64,000 nucleotides of DNA from contig MAAO01000002.1 in NCBI GenBank assembly GCA_002163155.1, positions 434,001 to 498,000 on the forward strand, written 5' to 3'. Position 1 is the stretch's first letter; each line of letters begins with the position of its first letter. The notes beneath the pieces are model-generated. The model was not told where the DNA came from. It did not search any database and was given only the letters and a program-made list of their open reading frames with translations. This DNA comes from Halobacteriovorax marinus (GTDB taxonomy: Bacteria; Bdellovibrionota; Bacteriovoracia; Bacteriovoracales; Bacteriovoracaceae). Positions 58,707-64,000 of the stretch are shown here, one piece after another. Made by a program: the position numbers and the translations under genes.

Positions 58707-60983
58707 CTACTGAGAAAGGTCGTAATAAGCTGGAGATCCAGTGAGACCATATCCACCTTGGCTGAATAGATCGTTGGTTCCAAACCAGAATTCCGGATTA
58801 TTCATAGTGTACATATAGTTCTTTTTATAAATAGCTTGTTGCTGCTGAATAGGAACCATTCTCCTGTGGCCCATTTCTGAAATCCCAAGGCCTATGGCAG
58901 TAGGGAGGGCAGTTCTTAGAAAAGATTTACCTATCATAGAAGTCTTGCTTGTTCTCTCCTGTGAGTCCATGTTTCCTGTAGAAGTATTGTACTTGAATTT
59001 ATACTTACTAAGCAGTGCTTTTTGTTTAGGACTTGGCACAGAGGCAATCACACTTCTTAAATCACCTTTAATTAGGCTACAAATTGATTGGATAGTTTCT
59101 AGATTCTCTGAGGGCATAGGAACTTTGGAAGCTTTTTGAGAAGCCGCACTTTTTTGTTTACGGTATTTTTCATTTGCAGCACCACATTCTTGACTTATAG
59201 GAGTTAAAAATTCTTCTGTTCTTTCTTTTCCTTGCATGGCCCAGTCTAACTGATTAAGGTTAGTCACAAAGCTCTCTCCGGGGACACCTAAAGTTAGTTT
59301 TGAGAGATTATGATTCTCTCCCTCGCAAGTGGCAAAATTCTGTTTTGATTCTTTACTACATTCTTTGCTTGCTATTAGAGCTGCGTATTTGAAAATACCA
59401 TTGTACTTGTTGGATTCGGGGGAATTTGTGTAGGCTTCGATTGATTTCGCGTTGGCCTTTAGGCCTTCATCAATTTTCGCAATCTTTTTATTTGTTCCCT
59501 CGTAGTTCTCATCATCATTTAAATTATCAAGGCAATTCCAGAGTTCTTCAGTATTTTCGTACTTTCCAGCAGAGCTTTCTACGAAAGGATTAACTTTTGA
59601 TCCCTCAGGTTTACAAACTTTATCAAAAAGAAAGTTCATCTTGTCTTTGGATTCTTGATCATTTAAATTTAGGGAGAGTGCCTCAAGTGCACAGGCAATA
59701 TCGTGCTTATTATTTGCCATTAAGTTTTTTATATTGAATTTTTTAAGGTCTTTGTTTTCTTTCAGCTGTTTAATAATCTCATCACCAGATTTTAAATTTC
59801 CTGCTTGAAGGTTTTTGATTCCGTCAAAATACTTCTCTAGAGGTTTAGTCTTATCTTTGCAACTATCAGAAGGGGGAATACTTAATAATTCCCTAGTAAA
59901 ACATTTAGTGGCTGAAGCATAGTCTTTTTCTAGCTTTCGAAGTTTGTGGGGTTCTGCTTCATCTCTCATTAAAGTCTTCGAATCTTTTGCATTTGTTACA
60001 TTGAATTTACTATAAAGACTTTCTTGCTCTGTTCTATTCGAGTAGCCATCTCCGGAGTATTCATCTAAACCATTTAGTGCCTTGGAAAGATAAACTCGTT
60101 CAGTATTAAGCGTTGGTAAATCTATGTGATGGGGTTTAATTTCCTCTTTTAATATTTTTTCTAAGGTAACGTTTTGAACTTGTTTTTCGCCTCTACTTCT
60201 TCCGGAGCTAAGATACTGACCTTTCTTATTGATTTCGTAACCATTGGCATCAGTAAACGCTTTGAAAAATCTATTGGTAACTTTTTCTACCACTTCTTGA
60301 GGATCATTTTTCCAGGCCAAACCAAAAGTAGATTTTTTTATTTTAATAAAATTATCACACCCTTGAGTATACTTTCTTCCATCATCCGATACATCACTAG
60401 CAAGTTCTTTACATCTTCTTTGAAAAAAGCTGTAAGGGTTATCTCCCGCTAAAATAAAAAGTTTTTCATCAGGGTGAAGGGAGTTCCAGTCCTCTTCATC
60501 TTTATTACCTTCGTAAAATTCTTTAATAACAGCTAGGTCTTTAGTCTTTAATTTATCTTTATCAAATAGCATCTCATTGCTTAAAACAACGTCGATTCCT
60601 GCTGTAATTGATGCGAGAATATTATTGCTCATTAATTGTTTTTGAATGGCAGTGTAGCTTTCTTTAATGTCTTTATTATAAAAAGAATCTTTATGTCTAG
60701 GATTTAACTTCTTGTAGAACTCTCTTCTTTCTTTGTGCATTTTTTGAAGTGATTCAATTATTGATTTCTCAGCTTTGAGAGCAGCTTGCTTCTTATGAAG
60801 ATCTTCTAAAGTAGATTGTCCTTCTGTTATTGGAGTTTTAAAAACGAGAGTATCTAAAGCGGTCAGCGCTTCTTTTGCTTTTACACATTTTAGTGATAGT
60901 TCTTCTGCTCCAAGGATATTTGGAGTGGCCGTCATAATGACAGTCGCGATTAAGAATTGTTTAATTTTGGACTTCTCTCTCAT
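58707..60983 (-). CDS. Large exported protein, unknown function
   Basis: 758 residues from the ATG at 60983 (AGGG 7 bases upstream; an in-frame ATG at 61025 has no ribosome site and would bury the signal). Signal peptide ends near residue 26 (ILG/AE). The mature chain is Lys-rich and helical, with a dozen or so Cys and a C-terminal Gln/Tyr/Asn-rich tail (about 705-758). No known domain. Single gene; a palindrome follows. Like the 1051- and 922-residue proteins, it belongs to a class of large helical exported proteins of this genome. Confidence 0.62.
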   Translation of the reverse strand: MREKSKIKQFLIATVIMTATPNILGAEELSLKCVKAKEALTALDTLVFKTPITEGQSTLEDLHKKQAALKAEKSIIESLQKMHKERREFYKKLNPRHKDSFYNKDIKESYTAIQKQLMSNNILASITAGIDVVLSNEMLFDKDKLKTKDLAVIKEFYEGNKDEEDWNSLHPDEKLFILAGDNPYSFFQRRCKELASDVSDDGRKYTQGCDNFIKIKKSTFGLAWKNDPQEVVEKVTNRFFKAFTDANGYEINKKGQYLSSGRSRGEKQVQNVTLEKILKEEIKPHHIDLPTLNTERVYLSKALNGLDEYSGDGYSNRTEQESLYSKFNVTNAKDSKTLMRDEAEPHKLRKLEKDYASATKCFTRELLSIPPSDSCKDKTKPLEKYFDGIKNLQAGNLKSGDEIIKQLKENKDLKKFNIKNLMANNKHDIACALEALSLNLNDQESKDKMNFLFDKVCKPEGSKVNPFVESSAGKYENTEELWNCLDNLNDDENYEGTNKKIAKIDEGLKANAKSIEAYTNSPESNKYNGIFKYAALIASKECSKESKQNFATCEGENHNLSKLTLGVPGESFVTNLNQLDWAMQGKERTEEFLTPISQECGAANEKYRKQKSAASQKASKVPMPSENLETIQSICSLIKGDLRSVIASVPSPKQKALLSKYKFKYNTSTGNMDSQERTSKTSMIGKSFLRTALPTAIGLGISEMGHRRMVPIQQQQAIYKKNYMYTMNNPEFWFGTNDLFSQGGYGLTGSPAYYDLSQ

Positions 60984-61132
60984 GTTCAACCCTAATAAAG
61001 ATAACTTAAATCTATTATCACTCATCGGTTAGTAAATGGAGAAGCTTTAGTTTGATACTCGGGTATAGCTCTAAGTAATTAATAACTTAGAGTTATTAAC
61101 AAAAAATAGTTAGTGCCAAGAATTTGTGGATT

Positions 61133-62227
61133 TTAACCATGTCCGGAGGTCATAAAGGCCTCATCTGGATTGAGTTGTTTCTTCGCTGTCGTGAGAGACA
61201 GGAAGAAGTCTTTAGTTAAATTCATCGTATCGTCGAGCTCTGGACATTTGAAAAGAGTATTTCTAAATTGCCCGGCATTATTAAGGCCCGCGGCAAACCA
61301 CATAATATGTTTTCTCATCATCACAAGAAGTGTTCTCTCTCTATCTGTGTACATTTGATTGTACTCAAATAAACGACTTGTAATTTCCCAGTAATCACCT
61401 GGCGTGAAGTTTACTTCTTCTCCGTCTTCTAGGTAACTCTCTAGGAAGATAAAAGGATTTCTAAGCGGTCCACGTCCGAGCATGAAAGCTTTGCAATTTG
61501 AATTTGCCATTCTCTTTCTTACTAATGTGGGCGAGTGTAGATCTCCATTTCCAATAATGGGAAGAACAGATTCTTTAGAAACTTGTTCTAGGAGATCCCA
61601 GTTGGCGAGACCTTTATATTGTTGCGTTCTCGTTCGACCGTGAATCGCTACAAACTCAACGCCTTCTTCTCTGGCAATTCTTATAACTTCAGGAGAGTTG
61701 AGCGAATCATCATCCCAACCCGTTCTAATTTTTATCGTAAGAGGAACATCGATGGCATCTTTAATCGTTTTAAAGAAGTGTCCCAGTTTACTAGTGTCTT
61801 TTAAAAGAGCGGAGCCCGATCCTTTAGTGACAACTTTTCTAACCGGACAACCCATATTGATGTCGATGAATTTTGGTTGGCAGTGATCCAGAACTACTTT
61901 TGCGGATACGGCCATGCTCTCAGCACTTTCGCCAAAGAGTTGGATTCCAATATTTTTCTCACTGGGATGAATCGAGAGCATGCGAAGAGTCTTCTCATTC
62001 TTGTAGTTAATTCCGTGACAAGAGATCAACTCACTCACAGTTCCACCAGCACCTAGTTCTTCCATGAGAAGACGAAAGGGAAAGGCGCAAATATTAGACA
62101 TAGGCGCTAAGAGTAGAGGCGAGTCAAATGACACGTTGCCAAGTTTTATAGCGGTACGTCTTTTGATCAACAGGTCGATTTTTTCCTGCAGATCCTTAGA
62201 AAATGGTGTAACTTGAGTAATATTCAT
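61133..62227 (-). CDS. dus: tRNA-dihydrouridine synthase
   Basis: 364 residues. Reduces uridine to dihydrouridine in tRNA with FMN/NADPH. LLLAPMSNICAFPFR, IDINMGCPVRKVVTKGSGSAL (the active-site Cys in NMGCP), KIRTGWDD, HGRTRTQQY, GNGDL and GRGPLRNPF match the Dus family, closest to DusB. No ribosome site; a TAAAAA hexamer ends 6 bases before the ATG. It overlaps nothing and is divergent from the HAD gene. Confidence 0.93.
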   Translation of the reverse strand: MNITQVTPFSKDLQEKIDLLIKRRTAIKLGNVSFDSPLLLAPMSNICAFPFRLLMEELGAGGTVSELISCHGINYKNEKTLRMLSIHPSEKNIGIQLFGESAESMAVSAKVVLDHCQPKFIDINMGCPVRKVVTKGSGSALLKDTSKLGHFFKTIKDAIDVPLTIKIRTGWDDDSLNSPEVIRIAREEGVEFVAIHGRTRTQQYKGLANWDLLEQVSKESVLPIIGNGDLHSPTLVRKRMANSNCKAFMLGRGPLRNPFIFLESYLEDGEEVNFTPGDYWEITSRLFEYNQMYTDRERTLLVMMRKHIMWFAAGLNNAGQFRNTLFKCPELDDTMNLTKDFFLSLTTAKKQLNPDEAFMTSGHG

Positions 62228-62281
62228 GGCGAATTTTTAACAGAAAGTAACACAATCGAAAAGGTGGACGGGAGTTTTTTT

Positions 62282-62950
62282 ATGCCTAAAGATCCTAGTA
62301 TTAAGGGACACATTGTTTTTGATTGTGATGGAACGCTAATTTCTAGCCAAGAGGCTATTTTTAAAGCAATTCAGGTACTTATGAGCGAAACTCTCGAGCG
62401 TCCAGTGGATCGCGCTGAAGTTTTAGAGAAGTACACCGCGGATATGGCGCAATTGGCCGCCAGATTTGGACTAGATGTTGAAAATGAAGAGGTGAGAAAT
62501 CATCTAATTAAGCGCTGGACTGAGCTTTCTAATCAAAATGAGTTTAGATATGCCCTATTTGAGGGAATTGAAGAGCTTATTTTAAAATTAAGTGAAATGG
62601 GGTATAGATTATATGTCTGGACTGCCAGAGACCGTATGAGCACGTTGGCGATTCTTAAATCACTCAATGTGGCCAAGCACTTCTATGAGTTTCGCTGCTT
62701 TGATGACACGACTCCAAAACCTCATCCTATGGGATTAGAGGAAATGGTAGGAGAGTTTGATAGATCAAAAACACTTATGATCGGAGACAGCACAACTGAT
62801 ATTCAAGGGGCCAAGTCTTTTGGATGTGTTTCTGTGGGAGCGCTTTGGTGTAGCTTTGCTAATGAAGCCTACATGGATGAATTAAATGTTGATTACAAGG
62901 CGAGAACGCCTGATGAAATTATAAAAATAGTAGAACAAGTCTATAGTTAG
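62282..62950 (+). CDS. HAD-family phosphatase, phosphoglycolate phosphatase type
   Basis: 222 residues. FDCDGTL (nucleophile Asp), VWTARDR (motif II Thr), the Lys in TPKPHP and GDSTTDIQGAKSFG (metal Asp) form the HAD active site; the helical cap lies between motifs I and II, as in Gph-like enzymes. The substrate is not certain. Start at ATG 62282 with GGGAG 7 bases upstream; an in-frame upstream TTG would extend into the dus start region. Eleven bases separate it from ffh. Confidence 0.85.
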   Translation: MPKDPSIKGHIVFDCDGTLISSQEAIFKAIQVLMSETLERPVDRAEVLEKYTADMAQLAARFGLDVENEEVRNHLIKRWTELSNQNEFRYALFEGIEELILKLSEMGYRLYVWTARDRMSTLAILKSLNVAKHFYEFRCFDDTTPKPHPMGLEEMVGEFDRSKTLMIGDSTTDIQGAKSFGCVSVGALWCSFANEAYMDELNVDYKARTPDEIIKIVEQVYS

Positions 62951-62961
62951 AGGATCAAGAG

Positions 62962-64000
62962 ATGTTTGACAATTTAAGTGAGAAATTTGCAGATGCTTTC
63001 AAGAATATCCAAGGTAAAGGAAAAATTTCTGAAAGCAATATTGAAGACGCCCTAAAGCAAGTGCGAACTGCTCTTTTAGAAGCAGATGTGAACTTTAAGG
63101 TTGTTAAGCAATTCATTAATGCAGTTAAAGAAAAGTCTCTTGGTGAAAAAGTTATTACTGGTGTTAATCCAGAAGAACAATTCATAAAGATTGTTAACGA
63201 CGAACTTGCCACCATTATGGGAACGGCAAATGAAGAAGTTAACTTAGATAGAACTGGAGTGGTTCCGATTTTAATTGTCGGTCTTAACGGACAAGGTAAG
63301 ACAACTTTCTCTGGTAAACTTTCTCTACATTTAACTAAGAAGAAAAATAAGAAAGTTCTCCTTGTGCCTGCCGATACTTTTAGACCAGCCGCCAAGGATC
63401 AACTGATCACTCTTGCAAAGAGTATGGAAATGGACTGGTTTGATTCGGACCTCTCTACTCATCCAAAAACTATTGCTACTGATGCCATGGCCTTTGCCAA
63501 AGAAAATGGTTTTGATGTTGTGATCATCGATACGGCTGGACGTTTACATGTTGACGTTGAGCTGATGGAGCAGATTAAAGAAGTTAGAGAATCTCTTGCT
63601 TCTTTTGATCCTGAAGTTCTCATGGTTGCCGATGCCATGACTGGGCAAGAAGCCGTTAATGTAGCGAAGAGTTTCCATGAAACTGTAAACCTAACAGGTG
63701 TTGTGCTTTCAAAAATGGATTCAGATGCTAGAGGTGGTGCCGCACTTTCAATTAGACACGTAACTGGCGTACCAATTAAATATATCTCTACTGGTGAGAA
63801 GATGAAAGACCTTGAGCTCTTTCACCCTGATCGTCTTGCGGGAAGAATTTTAGATATGGGAGACGTTGTTTCTCTTGTAGAAAAAGCCGAAGAAGTCATT
63901 GATCAAAAAGATGCCGAAGACATGATGAAGAACCTTGAAAAAGGAAAATTCACAGTTGAGGATTTCTTAAAGCAAATGGATATGATGAAGAACTTAGGTT
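62962..64000 (+). CDS. ffh: Signal recognition particle protein Ffh (partial)
   Basis: 346 codons to the right edge, of about 450 expected. SRP GTPase that delivers membrane and exported proteins to the translocon. N domain (helical, LLEADVNFKVV), G1 GLNGQGKTT, DTFRPAA, G3 DTAGRL, DAMTGQ, LSKMDSDARGGAAL and GEKMKDLELF are present; the Met-rich M domain that binds 4.5S RNA and signal peptides has just begun. AGAGG lies upstream of the ATG. The abundance of exported proteins here makes this a busy pathway. Confidence 0.97.
   Translation, partial: MFDNLSEKFADAFKNIQGKGKISESNIEDALKQVRTALLEADVNFKVVKQFINAVKEKSLGEKVITGVNPEEQFIKIVNDELATIMGTANEEVNLDRTGVVPILIVGLNGQGKTTFSGKLSLHLTKKKNKKVLLVPADTFRPAAKDQLITLAKSMEMDWFDSDLSTHPKTIATDAMAFAKENGFDVVIIDTAGRLHVDVELMEQIKEVRESLASFDPEVLMVADAMTGQEAVNVAKSFHETVNLTGVVLSKMDSDARGGAALSIRHVTGVPIKYISTGEKMKDLELFHPDRLAGRILDMGDVVSLVEKAEEVIDQKDAEDMMKNLEKGKFTVEDFLKQMDMMKNLG

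Noticed and set aside
61069-61092. CTCTAAGT/ACTTAGAG inverted repeat after dus as a terminator
   Set aside because: AT-rich stem with no T run on either strand; left uncalled.
61113-61119. Minus-strand TTGGCAC resembling a sigma-54 -24 box
   Set aside because: No GC-containing -12 box at the required spacing, and it lies downstream of dus with no gene to drive.
1-64000. tRNA, rRNA, CRISPR, insertion sequence, prophage or toxin-antitoxin genes
   Set aside because: Searched by eye on both strands; no conserved RNA genes, regularly spaced repeats, transposase motifs or phage proteins found.

Overview
The window is AT-rich, gene-dense bacterial chromosome holding 56 protein genes that I can support, two of them cut by the window edges (tgt on the left, ffh on the right). 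I see no rRNA, tRNA, CRISPR array, insertion sequence or phage gene. The mix points to a flagellated, secretion-rich Gram-negative from the Bdellovibrionota, most likely Bacteriovorax/Halobacteriovorax-like: CarD and DksA-type RNA polymerase regulators, an FHA-RDD membrane protein, a flagellin with a sigma-28 promoter, a GYF_2 protein, and very many exported proteins without recognisable families. The lineage is an inference from gene content and base composition, not from a marker-gene tree.

Layout. 1-11 kb: queuosine genes (tgt, queE), an FHA protein, an outer-membrane barrel, a DEAD-box helicase, a globin-like protein and a DksA/TraR regulator. 11-16.3 kb: a minus-strand block ending upstream in the sdhCAB operon. 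16.7-23.9 kb: a 1051-residue exported Ser/Asn-rich protein, an arginase-fold enzyme, a GYF_2 membrane protein and a metallo-beta-lactamase-fold enzyme; a consensus sigma-54 promoter followed about 100 bases later by a terminator makes a candidate small RNA. 24-30.6 kb: sucCD-ndk, carD, lysA and uvrB. 30.8-38.5 kb: six consecutive genes for exported proteins, with paralogues at the first and last positions and a perfect hairpin after the first. 38.6-46 kb: a metallopeptidase, a phosphoesterase, and a chemotaxis-type operon (912-residue acidic pseudo-receiver protein, HD-GYP-like protein, CheY, an HPt-like protein with a CheZ-like tail, CheX). 46-53 kb: flagellin, a sensor kinase, DUF523, a lipoprotein, a subtilase and a nuclease-fold protein. 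53-61 kb: a 1706-residue Cys-rich lipoprotein and a 758-residue exported protein. 61-64 kb: dus, a HAD phosphatase and ffh.

How parts fit together. SdhCAB and SucCD are successive steps of the TCA cycle and Ndk rebalances nucleotides beside SucCD. CheY, CheX and the CheZ-tailed protein look like a phospho-CheY control module, beside flagellin. The six-gene exported cluster has the shape of a surface-structure operon (abundant first subunit, paralogous last subunit, large and small accessory proteins), but its function is unknown and it is the best candidate here for an undescribed system.

Regulatory signals stand out. Several genes lack a Shine-Dalgarno sequence and instead have a -10-like hexamer exactly 6 bases before the start codon, which suggests common leaderless transcription. 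Sigma-28-type promoters occur at flagellin and at an unrelated exported protein. Four convergent gene pairs share stop codons with an identical 4-base overlap.
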